From positions 1 to 64,000 of the forward strand of contig JAEPOJ010000016.1 of NCBI GenBank assembly GCA_017642965.1: 64,000 nucleotides of DNA. The letters are read 5' to 3'. Under the pieces are notes generated by a model, which worked only from the letters and a program-made list of their open reading frames with translations, did not search any database and was not told the origin of the DNA. A program made the translations under genes and the position numbers. Position 1 is the first letter of the stretch. Each line of letters opens with the position of its first letter. This document shows, piece after piece, positions 56,050 to 64,000 of the stretch. The stretch comes from Phycisphaerales bacterium (GTDB lineage: Bacteria; Planctomycetota; Phycisphaerae; Phycisphaerales; UBA1924).

Positions 56050-56925
56050 ATGCAACCGCCGCACACACGACCCGCACGCTGGCCCGTTGATCTCGCGTCC
56101 TCCAAGCTCGCCGCACGGTTCAGCGATTCACCCGTGGGCAGCCAGATCGCCCTGCTCGGCGTCCCCGACGATACCGGGGTGAAGCTCAATAACGGACGCC
56201 CCGGTGCCGCGGAAGGCCCGAGTGCACTGCGAGCGGCCCTCGCCCGCTATGGGGTAGCCGAGCCGCACGACTGGTCTTGGCCAACCGTCTGGGACGCGGG
56301 CGATGTGGAGGTTGTGCCGGGCGATATCCACGCGACGCACGAGCGCGTGACCGAGGCAACCCGAGCGATCATCGAGCAGGGCATCTTCCCCATCATGATC
56401 GGCGGCGGGCACGACCTGACCTTCCCATTCGTCCGGGCGGTCGCGGAGGTTCATAAACCCATGCACGGCATTTACTTCGATGCCCACCTCGATGTCCGCG
56501 AAGAGACCGGCTCCGGGATGCCTTTCCGCAGGCTCATCGAGACCGGAGCCGCCGACTCACTGCACATCCACGGGCTCGATCCGTACGCCAACAGCCGTGA
56601 GCACATCGAGTGGTTCAGCGCCCACGGCGGACGGATCGAAGGGCGATCGCACGACGACGACTGGCTCAACCAGCCGACCTTTGTCTCGCTCGACATGGAT
56701 GTGCTTGACAGCGCCCACGCGCCGGGCGTGAGTGCCCACAACCCGTGTGGCTGGTCGCCCCGCCTCTGCGAGCAGTGGGTCGAGCAGGCCGGACGCCACA
56801 ATCAGGTGAAATGCTTCGACATCATGGAGCTGTCCCCGCCCCACGACCAGGACGGTCGCACCGCACGGCTCGCGGCCCGGATGATGCTCGCTTTCCTCCG
56901 CGGTTTCTCAGAGAGACGATCATGA
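56050..56925 (+). CDS. hutG: Formimidoylglutamase or related arginase-family ureohydrolase
   Basis: The 291 residues have the dimanganese motifs of the arginase family: GGGHDLTFP, DAHLDVRE and SLDMDVLDSAHAPG. In hut context the expected reaction is formiminoglutamate to glutamate plus formamide, the last step. Sequence alone cannot exclude an agmatinase-like activity. No good ribosome site is seen. The end overlaps hutI by ATGA, so the two are co-translated. Confidence 0.85.
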   Translation: MQPPHTRPARWPVDLASSKLAARFSDSPVGSQIALLGVPDDTGVKLNNGRPGAAEGPSALRAALARYGVAEPHDWSWPTVWDAGDVEVVPGDIHATHERVTEATRAIIEQGIFPIMIGGGHDLTFPFVRAVAEVHKPMHGIYFDAHLDVREETGSGMPFRRLIETGAADSLHIHGLDPYANSREHIEWFSAHGGRIEGRSHDDDWLNQPTFVSLDMDVLDSAHAPGVSAHNPCGWSPRLCEQWVEQAGRHNQVKCFDIMELSPPHDQDGRTARLAARMMLAFLRGFSERRS

Positions 56926-58136
56926 CCCACCCCATCGCCATCACCAACGCCCGCATACTGACTCTGGCCGGCACCGATACGCCCCGCCGGGGTGAGACCA
57001 TGCGCGAACTCGCCCCAATCGACCGAGGCTCGATCGTCCTGCGAGATGGAAGGGTCGAGTCCATCGGTGAGTCGGTCGATATCCCGGACGACGCCGAGCC
57101 AATCGACGCGCAGGGGCGGGTCGTCATGCCCGCCTTTGTGGACTGCCACACGCACGCTTGTTGGGCCGGCGATCGCCTCGATGAGTGGGAGCTCAAGCAG
57201 CGCGGCGCCACCTACCTCGAAATCCTCGAATCCGGCGGCGGAATCATGTCCACCGTTCGCGCTGTGCGTAAGGCAAGCGTCGATCAACTCTTCGAATCGC
57301 TCCTCGATCGCCTCAACTGGATGCTCGCAGAGGGCACGACGGCGTGCGAGGTTAAATCCGGCTATGGGCTGAGTACTGAGGACGAGCTCAAGATGCTCGA
57401 CGCGATCGTCCTCGCTGACCAGAACTGGGCGGGGCGCGTTTCCCCCACTGCCTGCATCGGGCACGCGAAGGACGCGGATGTCGCGGACTTCGTCGACCGA
57501 ACCATCAGCGAGACGCTCCCCGCAGTCCACGAGCGCTACCCGGGCGTCACGATCGACGCGTACACCGAGCAGGGCGCTTGGTCTGTGGAGGAAACCATTC
57601 GTTTGTTCACCGCTGCCAAGGAACTCGGGCACCCACTGCGGATCCACGCGGACCAGTTCAACGCGCTGGGGATGCTCGAAGCCGCGATCGAACTCGGTGC
57701 CCTGAGCGTCGATCACCTCGAAGCAACCGAGCCCGATTCACTGAAAACACTGGCCCAATCCGACACAATAGGCGTGATGCTCCCCTGCTCGGGCTTCCAT
57801 GTGGATGACCGCTACGGCGACGGGCGTGCGTTTATCGACGCGAACGGCACCCTCGCCATCGCAACGAATGTGAACCCGGGCTCCGCCCCGTGCCTCTCGA
57901 TGCCCATGGGCATCACCCTCGCGACCCGAAAGCTCGGGATCACCGCCGCAGAGGCGATCACCGCCAGCACCGTCAACGGCGCACATTTGCTCGGCTTCGA
58001 TGATCAGGGCACGCTGGAAGCGGGCAAGCGGGCCGACCTCGTGATGCTCCGCCATCGCGACGAGCGTCAGCTGGGCTATACCTTCGGCGGCTCGCACGCA
58101 GAGTTGGTCATCTGCAACGGCGCAATCGTCACCTGA
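56922..58136 (+). CDS. hutI: Imidazolonepropionase
   Basis: Start ATG 56922 overlaps the hutG stop. The 404-residue amidohydrolase has the metal motif DCHTHACWAG, the substrate segment RGATYLEILESGGGI, EVKSGYGLSTEDELKML, then HADQF, VDHLE and ATNVNPGSAP. It opens the imidazolone ring to give formiminoglutamate, the third hut step. The stop is immediately followed by the convergent ElbB-like gene. Confidence 0.95.
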   Translation: MTHPIAITNARILTLAGTDTPRRGETMRELAPIDRGSIVLRDGRVESIGESVDIPDDAEPIDAQGRVVMPAFVDCHTHACWAGDRLDEWELKQRGATYLEILESGGGIMSTVRAVRKASVDQLFESLLDRLNWMLAEGTTACEVKSGYGLSTEDELKMLDAIVLADQNWAGRVSPTACIGHAKDADVADFVDRTISETLPAVHERYPGVTIDAYTEQGAWSVEETIRLFTAAKELGHPLRIHADQFNALGMLEAAIELGALSVDHLEATEPDSLKTLAQSDTIGVMLPCSGFHVDDRYGDGRAFIDANGTLAIATNVNPGSAPCLSMPMGITLATRKLGITAAEAITASTVNGAHLLGFDDQGTLEAGKRADLVMLRHRDERQLGYTFGGSHAELVICNGAIVT

Positions 58137-58790
58137 TCACTTCAGCCGGCTCGCGATGTTCTCGACAAGGGCGTTGATGCCAGCGTACACCTGCGCCGGG
58201 CTCTTGGCTTCCATGTAAGCCGGAGTGGAAGCGATGTTGTGATCCTCATCGATCACAATCTGCTCCGCGTCGGCCTCGACATGGGTTGCGCCGGTCTTGC
58301 CGATTGCCTCGGCCGTGCCTGCATCGTGCCCAATCGTGACTCTGACGCCCTTGTCGCCGAAAACCTTCGCACCCAGCGCCGGGGCGATGCAGATGAAACC
58401 GATCGGCTTGCCCGCATCGCTGGCTTCCCTGAGAACACGCTCGACCTGCGGATCGACCTCGCAATCAGAACCCTTTATCGCGAAGGTGCACAGATTCTTG
58501 GCCGCGCCGAAACCACCTGGCAGAAAGAATGCGTCGTAGTCCCCGCCCTTCACGTCCCTGAGATCCAAGATCTCGCCGCGGGCGATCCGCGCGGACTCTG
58601 TCAGCACGTTTCGCTTCTCACCCGTCGGCTCCTGCGTGCGATGGTCAATCACATCGAACTCGCGATCCGGGGCCATGCACTGGTACTCGATCCCATGCTG
58701 CGCCAGTGAGATCAGCGTTGCAGACGCCTCCTGTACCTCACTGCCATCAAAGACACCGCACCCGCTGAGTATCACTCCGACCTTCGCCAT
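58137..58790 (-). CDS. elbB: ElbB-like class I glutamine-amidotransferase-fold protein (ES1 family)
   Basis: The 217 residues start KVGVILSGCGVFDGSEVQEA, contain FFLPGGFGAAKNLCTFA and the nucleophile Cys in GFICIAPA, matching the ElbB/ES1 branch of the DJ-1/PfpI superfamily. Proposed roles include glyoxalase-type detoxification and an effect on isoprenoid synthesis. It may share transcription with the reductase gene 29 nt upstream. Confidence 0.9.
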   Translation of the reverse strand: MAKVGVILSGCGVFDGSEVQEASATLISLAQHGIEYQCMAPDREFDVIDHRTQEPTGEKRNVLTESARIARGEILDLRDVKGGDYDAFFLPGGFGAAKNLCTFAIKGSDCEVDPQVERVLREASDAGKPIGFICIAPALGAKVFGDKGVRVTIGHDAGTAEAIGKTGATHVEADAEQIVIDEDHNIASTPAYMEAKSPAQVYAGINALVENIASRLK

Positions 58791-58819
58791 GGCATGCCTC
58801 CTCGCTGTCGTGTACTGCC

Positions 58820-59410
58820 TTACTCTGCAGTCTTGAGTAGCCGCGTCATCTTGACAAGCGCGTGACCGACATTGTTCGCCATCTTGCGGGCGTTCTCGTC
58901 CTTGATCTGCCCGTTGTCATCGAATGCCTCGTGGGCCTTGCCAAGCGCGAACTCCTGCGGAACAACGACCATCTGAATCTGGGTGAGTATCTGACGAACA
59001 TGACGAAGCCCCCTGAGGCCACCGATCGCTCCCGGCGACGCTGCCAACAGCCCGCATGTTTTCCCCTTGAAACACTCGAGCGGCTCCTCGTCCGGTCGGG
59101 GGCGGGAAGCCCAGTCGATCGCATTCTTGAGCGCTGCGCTGATTGAACCGTTGTACTCCGGGGAACCGATCAAGAACCCATCCGCCGCGATCAGACGCTT
59201 CTTTAGCTCTGAAGCCGACTCGGGGAACTCCCGGTCCTCGATATCCTGGTCATAGATCGGCAGATCGAGCTTGTTTAGAGAGATCAGGTCGATGTCCACC
59301 CCCCCCTGTTTCTCGATCTCGCCCGCGACGGCGGTCACGAGCTTGGTATTGAGTGACTCGCCTCGGAGTGAGCCGGAAAGGAGTGCAAGCCTGATTGGTG
59401 TGTCTGACAT
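58820..59410 (-). CDS. NAD(P)H-dependent FMN reductase
   Basis: Start ATG 59410 is set by GAGG 9 nt upstream. The 196 residues show the flavodoxin-like fold: LALLSGSLRGESLNTKL for phosphate binding, SPEYNGSISAALKNAIDW for the flavin loop and LLAASPGAIGGLRG. Such enzymes reduce quinones, FMN, azo dyes or chromate. It is likely co-transcribed with the ElbB-like gene. Confidence 0.9.
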   Translation of the reverse strand: MSDTPIRLALLSGSLRGESLNTKLVTAVAGEIEKQGGVDIDLISLNKLDLPIYDQDIEDREFPESASELKKRLIAADGFLIGSPEYNGSISAALKNAIDWASRPRPDEEPLECFKGKTCGLLAASPGAIGGLRGLRHVRQILTQIQMVVVPQEFALGKAHEAFDDNGQIKDENARKMANNVGHALVKMTRLLKTAE

Positions 59411-59542
59411 ATGTTGAAACCTCAAACGTGTGACTTTGATCGTTAGCGTACTGTACCACTTCGCCGACTGCGCGACGGCACAAGCCGGGCACGAGGACGC
59501 ACCCGACTCTAGTTGCCTGTTTCAACAAATGTCTACGTCCAC

Positions 59543-59986
59543 TCACCCACAAATGCCGCGTCGGTAGTACGGGCGATATGACCGCTTCACCCGCACCGGG
59601 CGGTGCTCGTATCTATGAACTTTGCGAAGCGATACATGCAGATCGCCCCATGCCCATCGGAGTTGTGCTGCATAGTCATCCGTGAGCCAGCGCACGCTCG
59701 GTTTGCAATACCCGTAATCAACCCGGACACACCCGTCCTCAATCCAAGCCCGGTATCCCTCCTTGCGGAAAGCTCGCACGATTTGGGCGTTCATCCCTCG
59801 TCCTGAACGAATAGTCGTGGAGCACCCATTAATCGTGAGGGTGCCAGCGACTTGCTGTACATCACATCCACAGCTCGCGCTATGGCGGTGCCCGTGGTAG
59901 CCACCCGCCGCACTCGCGATACTCGCCCCCATGCCGATCGCCAGGATTGTGACCAGTGCCAAAGCTCGTGTGTTCTTCCGTGTCAT
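59543..59986 (-). CDS. Small secreted Cys/His-rich protein
   Basis: The start at 59986 follows AGGAG; the longer frame to 60145 is not supported. A signal peptide (about 1-26, ending IASAA) leads to a HGHRH stretch and Cys residues (CGCD, NGCST, DGCVR, GYCKP, GICG) in a 147-residue basic protein with a Tyr/Arg-rich tail (SYRPYYRRG). No family is recognised. It is probably an extracytoplasmic, disulfide-stabilised protein. The 240 nt upstream hold no gene. Confidence 0.6.
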   Translation of the reverse strand: MTRKNTRALALVTILAIGMGASIASAAGGYHGHRHSASCGCDVQQVAGTLTINGCSTTIRSGRGMNAQIVRAFRKEGYRAWIEDGCVRVDYGYCKPSVRWLTDDYAAQLRWAWGDLHVSLRKVHRYEHRPVRVKRSYRPYYRRGICG

Positions 59987-60225
59987 TTTCAGTCTCCTAT
60001 CTGCTTGCCCAGCAGCGTGCTGGGCTCGGGTGAAGACCCGAATAAGTAAGTGAAGACTGACTTTTTGAATCCCATTTTTTCTGGCCAATACGGGTTTCTG
60101 GGCTAGAAAGGGCGATTGGAACTGATTTGTGCTGAAATTCTGCAATCTGGTGTCAGAAACACACCCTGTGGGCGGTTGAACTGATAGAGCTTCTCATGCG
60201 AATATGAGAGCGGATCGGAGGATGG

Positions 60226-60939
60226 ATGAACCAGCAATCACCACACCACGACGAAGCGAGCCCTGTAAACGGGATTGCCCCGATCGCGACCACCATTGTC
60301 ACGGCCTCAAGTTCAGACGAACTCTCCCCCATCGAGTCGTCCATTATGGACACGTGCAACGCGCTACACGAAGCACGCGATCGTCAGGATATGCGTTCGA
60401 TCCGCGAACTGTCGCAGGACCTCGAAGCGCTCCTTGAGCGATACGACGAGACGGACGGCGAGGATCATCCCAACCCGGCATGGGCCCGCGCGAACCAGCG
60501 TGCCCTTGCCCTCTCTGCGATGGGCCGCATCGACGAAGCCATCCGCCTTGAACTCACCGCGATCAAGTACGCGGATACACCACGCCGGCTTGAAATCTCG
60601 TACGGCAATCTTGCAGACCGCTGCTTGCGGCTCGGTGAACCAGATCGTGCCGTGGAGTTCTTCCTCGACGCGATCAACGCGAACCCTGAGTCTGTGCCTG
60701 TGCTGATTACCGGTGCCCACGCGCTGTATGAAGCCGGCTATCTTGAGCAGGCGGACACGATCTTCCGCACACTGCTTGATAACGAGCAGCTCCTGACACC
60801 CCAGTCTGAGCTCGGTGCGTACCTCGATTGCGACGTCCGCACCCGGAATCTCAGCGAGGTGCTCCCTTCTCTTTCATCCCTCTACGACCGTTGGGCCGCC
60901 CTGAACGCGCGGGTGACGCGCCGAGGGGGTGAAGGATGA
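60226..60939 (+). CDS. TPR-repeat protein
   Basis: A GGAGG site lies just upstream. The 237 residues have at least three tetratricopeptide-like helix pairs (WARANQRALALSAMGRIDEA, NLADRCLRLGEPDRAVEFF, GAHALYEAGYLEQADTIF, about 85-190). There is no signal peptide, so it is cytoplasmic and probably binds another protein. It overlaps the next gene by ATGA, which makes the sigma-like membrane protein the likely partner. Confidence 0.75.
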   Translation: MNQQSPHHDEASPVNGIAPIATTIVTASSSDELSPIESSIMDTCNALHEARDRQDMRSIRELSQDLEALLERYDETDGEDHPNPAWARANQRALALSAMGRIDEAIRLELTAIKYADTPRRLEISYGNLADRCLRLGEPDRAVEFFLDAINANPESVPVLITGAHALYEAGYLEQADTIFRTLLDNEQLLTPQSELGAYLDCDVRTRNLSEVLPSLSSLYDRWAALNARVTRRGGEG

Positions 60940-61733
60940 AACGCAACGATCACGAACAGTTCTGGGATCTGTACGAGCGCAAAGTCCGCGTTTCCATCGA
61001 GCGTGCCTGCCGGCACCAGTCGCGTGTGAAGACCGAGTCGACGATGGACATCGACGACATGATCGCGTGGATCGATACCCGCGTGTGGACGATGCTGGAA
61101 AAGGATGCCTACCCCACTTTCCACGATGATCCCACTCCTGAGCAGGCGATCGAGCGGCTCGTGAAGCACGCGCCCACCCTGGCCCGGTGGGCATACCTGG
61201 CCCTCTGCCGGTCGCACTTCCGCCGCCTTGAGAATAGGGACGGATACATGCGGGGCATGTCCCGTGCAGAGCGTCTCTCCATGGCGAGCGCGGTAGACAC
61301 CAAGATCGAACGGAGAGAAGAACTCGATCAAACGATCAGCGCACTCCGCAACGCACTCAACCCGACCGAGAAGCAGCGACTCGCGGCATCGGTTCAGGAC
61401 AAGGAAGACCGCAGCCGGGTCGCGTTGGTGCTCGGTGCCACACGCAGGGAAGACGACGCGATGATCCGAAAAGTCAACGCCGAAACCATGAACACAAACA
61501 CGGTCCAGCAGATGCGTTCCCGCGCACGCAAGCGTGCCCAGGAAATCCTCGATACCGCGCGGAAAACACCGCTCTGGGCGATCATCGGGATCGGCCTCCT
61601 CACCGTGACTCTCAGCCCCAGCATCGCGGAGGCCGGCGAGCAGTCAGGCGGTCGTAAGGGCTCGATGGTTGCACCCGACGCGTCATCTTCTCTGGTCTGC
61701 GAGGGCGAGCAGTCGGGCGGCCGCAAGCCCTGA
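60936..61733 (+). CDS. Sigma-factor-like protein with C-terminal membrane helix
   Basis: The 265 residues open with an ECF-sigma-like region 2 pattern (QFWDLYERKVRVSIERAC, DIDDMIAWIDTRVWTML, YLALCRSHFRRLENRDGY) and continue with a helical region (LRNALNPTEKQRLAAS). Near the end there is one membrane helix (LWAIIGIGLLTVTL, about 212-228). After it come two copies of GEQSGGRK about 24 residues apart, ending the protein. The sigma relation is weak, based on pattern only. Translation is coupled to the TPR gene. Confidence 0.55.
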   Translation: MKRNDHEQFWDLYERKVRVSIERACRHQSRVKTESTMDIDDMIAWIDTRVWTMLEKDAYPTFHDDPTPEQAIERLVKHAPTLARWAYLALCRSHFRRLENRDGYMRGMSRAERLSMASAVDTKIERREELDQTISALRNALNPTEKQRLAASVQDKEDRSRVALVLGATRREDDAMIRKVNAETMNTNTVQQMRSRARKRAQEILDTARKTPLWAIIGIGLLTVTLSPSIAEAGEQSGGRKGSMVAPDASSSLVCEGEQSGGRKP

Positions 61734-61802
61734 CAAACTTGGATTATTCGCAGAAACGATGGCGAGTCGGAATAGTTGTCGACGCACACGAGTATTCTGT
61801 GC

Positions 61803-62456
61803 ATGAACAAAGCCGCACTCTATGCCTCGATCGCCATGCTCCCGGTGCTCGCATTTGCCCCGCTGAGCCACGCCGAACCTCAATCCGTTCCCGTGAGTCA
61901 GCTTGACAAGCTGAGCAAGCCGCTCCAAACCGGTGACACGATGCCGATGTTCCTCCTCGAGGACGCTGCTGGCAAAGCCCCCCACGATATCGCGAAGCTG
62001 CTCGATGAGGGGCCAGTTGTCGTGACCTTCTATCGCGGTTCGTGGTGCCCCTATTGCGTAAGCGAACTGAGCTCTATCCAGAAGCATCTCGACGATATCC
62101 GTGCGGCCGGTGCCTCTGTGCTCGCGATCTCGCCAGAAAAGCCAAGTGAAACCGCCGATCTTGTTGAGCAAAAGAAACTCGGCTTTCACTTCGCAACCGA
62201 CAAAGATAACGACCTTGCAACGAAGCTTGCCCTCTCATTCAAGCTCGATGCGAAGACGATCGAGCGGTACAAAAACTACGGCATCGACCTCCCGAAATCC
62301 AACGATTCTTCCGTTTGGGAGCTCCCCATCCCTGCAACATACATTGTCGATACGGACGGAAAGATTGCCTGGTCGTTCGTCGAAAAAGACTACTCCAAGC
62401 GGCCTGACTACATCAAGGTCGTAAAGAAACTCAAGGAACTTCAGCAAGACGGCTGA
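61803..62456 (+). CDS. Secreted peroxiredoxin-like (AhpC/TSA) thioredoxin-fold protein
   Basis: Start ATG 61803 opens a signal peptide (1-24, ending LSHA). The thioredoxin fold carries FYRGSWCPYCVSEL with a CxxC pair (about 83-86) and the later cis-Pro segment (IPATYIVDTDG). It belongs to the redoxin/AhpC-TSA group that reduces peroxides or disulfides outside the cytoplasm. It has its own terminator; no partner gene is evident. Confidence 0.85.
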   Translation: MNKAALYASIAMLPVLAFAPLSHAEPQSVPVSQLDKLSKPLQTGDTMPMFLLEDAAGKAPHDIAKLLDEGPVVVTFYRGSWCPYCVSELSSIQKHLDDIRAAGASVLAISPEKPSETADLVEQKKLGFHFATDKDNDLATKLALSFKLDAKTIERYKNYGIDLPKSNDSSVWELPIPATYIVDTDGKIAWSFVEKDYSKRPDYIKVVKKLKELQQDG

Positions 62457-62485
62457 GCCAAGAGCCACATCCGAGCCCCCTCTTC

Positions 62486-62523
62486 GACGGGCACAGTGCT
62501 GCGTAGCCTGTGCCCGTCTTTTT
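62486..62523 (+). terminator. Rho-independent terminator of the peroxiredoxin-like gene
   Basis: A perfect 10-bp stem (gacgggcaca with tgtgcccgtc) with a 13-nt loop is followed by five T. The T-run touches the stop codon of the convergent hrpA gene. Confidence 0.85.
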
Positions 62524-64000
62524 ACGCGTGGATGATCCGATCGAGCTGCTCACGGAGCCGTTTCTCGCTGACCTGAACAGAGGTCCTGAGGTTCTGGGCG
62601 AAGCTGGCAACCCGGAACTCTTCCACCATCCATCGCAGCGTCCAGAAATCCTGTGCAACCTCAGCCGTGTGCGCCCCTTGGGCCATGAGTTCGTGCAGGC
62701 ACTTGGTCCAGGCGTAGACCCGGTCCGCGGCTTTCGCATCGCGTTCCGGTCCGATCGAACGAAGCTTATCCATGCGGACTTCCATTGCGCGGAGGAAGCG
62801 GGCGTAGCACCAGAGCCAGCGTGTTTCTGCCGTGACCATCGCGTCGTCAGCGATCAGCAGGTCGAGCTGACCTCGCATGTCCTTGATTGCTCGGTTCCAC
62901 GCGCTTGGGTGCGGCTCATCGAGGCGCCCACGCACTCGCATGAGAGACTCAAAGATCTGAGTAAAGTTGGTGATGACCCTGTTCGTCTCGTCCACCCCTC
63001 GATCCCACGCCCCGAGCAGGCCAAGCTCAAACTCGTCTTTGTTCCGCGGGATCTGATTGTTGTCCACGCAGATGATCTTCCCGACCCGAGTCCAGACGAT
63101 CGTTTCCAGATGCTCAGCCAGTGAGCATGCCGCCGCGAGCATGTGGAGCTTGGCATATCCCGGCAGGTTCTTCAATCGCAACCGTAGCTCGCGTCGGATC
63201 GCAAGCCCGTAGAGCAAGCCAAGCCCAGAGCGTGTGTGCAACTCTGATTCCCACCGTGTCGGGAGGACCTTGAGCGAGACCTTCCCGTCTTCCACCATCA
63301 GTGAGGGGAACCCAACCACCTTGGGTGAACCGGGGCGAGTGAACTCGATCGTTTCGGGGAGCTCATCGAACTCCCAGCCGATCATGCCCGTTTGCTCTAT
63401 ATCTGCGCCAGCCTCCTGCACAATCTTGGTGGCCTCCTTCGCGAACTGGGCTTGCAGAGCGCCAAGATCGCGGGATGCTTCCAATGCCTGTCCGTGCTCG
63501 TCGATCACCTCAATCCGAGGGAACAGGTATGCTTCCAGCTGGTCATGGCGGAAATCTTCCGGCCGGACGGCGATCCCCGTGCGCGCGGTCAGGACTTCCG
63601 CCAGCTGGACCTCGATCGAGCCCCTGTTCTCTTTGACCACTGGGGCGAGCTCGCCGGCGATCTGGTTCGCGTCGAACTGTCTTCGGAGCTGCTTCGGGAG
63701 CGAACGCACAAGCGCCTCGATCCGGGGTCGGATCAGCCCGGGCACGGACCAGTCGACACGCTGGCGTGTGAGCTGGTGCAGCGCCGCGATGGAAACCCGA
63801 ATCGTCGCGCCGTCATCGTCTTGACCGGGCTCGAACGCGTACTTGAGCTTCGATGTGGCCCCTGCGAATGTCACCTGATCCGGGTAGGCCTCGGGTGTCA
63901 CCTCCTCGGGCATGAACTCGAGCACATCTTCGCGTGTCATACGCAGGGCATCAGCGTCGCTGGATTCCGCTTTTCGCACCCACCGTTCGAACGATCTGCT
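62522..64000 (-). CDS. hrpA: ATP-dependent RNA helicase HrpA, C-terminal part (cut by window end)
   Basis: The frame is open to the right edge, so about 492 C-terminal residues are seen and the helicase motor lies outside. The segment matches the HrpA C-terminal domain (DUF3418): DQVTFAGATSKLKYAFEPG, RQRVDWSVPGLIRPRIEALV, SLPKQLRRQFDA and the long helical tail to EKRLREQLDRI. HrpA is a DEAH-box RNA helicase linked to mRNA handling and rescue of collided ribosomes. It is convergent with the peroxiredoxin-like gene. Confidence 0.9.
   Translation of the reverse strand, partial: SRSFERWVRKAESSDADALRMTREDVLEFMPEEVTPEAYPDQVTFAGATSKLKYAFEPGQDDDGATIRVSIAALHQLTRQRVDWSVPGLIRPRIEALVRSLPKQLRRQFDANQIAGELAPVVKENRGSIEVQLAEVLTARTGIAVRPEDFRHDQLEAYLFPRIEVIDEHGQALEASRDLGALQAQFAKEATKIVQEAGADIEQTGMIGWEFDELPETIEFTRPGSPKVVGFPSLMVEDGKVSLKVLPTRWESELHTRSGLGLLYGLAIRRELRLRLKNLPGYAKLHMLAAACSLAEHLETIVWTRVGKIICVDNNQIPRNKDEFELGLLGAWDRGVDETNRVITNFTQIFESLMRVRGRLDEPHPSAWNRAIKDMRGQLDLLIADDAMVTAETRWLWCYARFLRAMEVRMDKLRSIGPERDAKAADRVYAWTKCLHELMAQGAHTAEVAQDFWTLRWMVEEFRVASFAQNLRTSVQVSEKRLREQLDRIIHA

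Overview
The window reads as chromosome of a marine-type planctomycete, most likely of the Phycisphaerales. The pointers are the C-terminal dockerin-like cassettes (CPADLNGD...DVSAFL type) on two secreted proteins, a planctomycete-style pseudopilin ([16 protein letters not shown] with a C-terminal DGH segment), paired tricorn-like proteases, and a DUF2924/serine-recombinase module. This is inferred from protein style; no marker gene such as rRNA is present. The only RNA gene is an initiator tRNA (38164-38237, minus).

Layout. (1) 0.1-6.6 kb: a secreted astacin-type protease with two C-type-lectin-like domains, then about 1.9 kb of decayed DNA holding a broken tyrosine recombinase, then a vanadium-haloperoxidase-like secreted protein. 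(2) 6.9-18.8 kb: a copper/heavy-metal island, all on the plus strand: Cys-rich protein, four-repeat YHS-like metal-binding protein, YHS-His-DUF2231 membrane protein, multicopper oxidase CopA, outer-membrane CopB, PepSY protein, a pseudopilin, a copper P1B-ATPase, DUF305 protein, CsoR repressor with its operator, and an HMA-MauE membrane protein. (3) 18.8-26.2 kb: a mobile element read mainly from the minus strand (minimal tyrosine recombinase, zinc-ribbon protein, TerS/HTH-like protein, ParB-DNA methylase fusion, P4-type primase-helicase, sigma-like factor) with a divergent trio (small ORF, HARE-HTH, GIY-YIG). It has replication and integration genes but no capsid genes, so it resembles a phage satellite or integrative plasmid. 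(4) 26.4-26.7 kb: a ten-unit tandem array of a constant 18-nt block alternating with variable but self-complementary hairpins; this is the most unusual feature here. (5) 26.9-35.1 kb: a type I restriction-modification locus with two complete hsdM genes, an unknown PD-(D/E)XK-like gene between them, hsdS and hsdR. (6) 35.1-37.8 kb: a four-gene, stop-start-overlapping module (small ORF, DUF2924, large serine recombinase, HTH protein) on the minus strand. (7) 38.2 kb: tRNA-fMet, whose downstream flank appears to have a diverged second copy at 3.66-3.80 kb, suggesting that about 34 kb between them is, or was, a genomic island. (8) 38.4-64 kb: ordinary chromosome: two convergent tricorn-like proteases, an M16 protease pair, a CtlX-like hydrolase, a histidine-degradation cluster (hutH, hutU, hutG, hutI, with an EEP hydrolase, a sirtuin and a DUF2071 gene among them), ElbB-like and FMN-reductase genes, a small secreted Cys-rich protein, a TPR protein coupled to a sigma-like membrane protein, a peroxiredoxin-like protein and the C-terminal part of an HrpA helicase running off the right edge.

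How it works together. The copper genes form a complete handling route: sensing (CsoR), cytoplasmic export (P1B-ATPase), periplasmic oxidation and binding (CopA, YHS and His-rich proteins) and outer-membrane passage (CopB). The hut genes convert histidine to glutamate and formamide in four steps. The mobile half of the window is layered, with at least two recombinase systems, a defence locus and decayed relics, as expected for an integration hot spot next to a tRNA gene.
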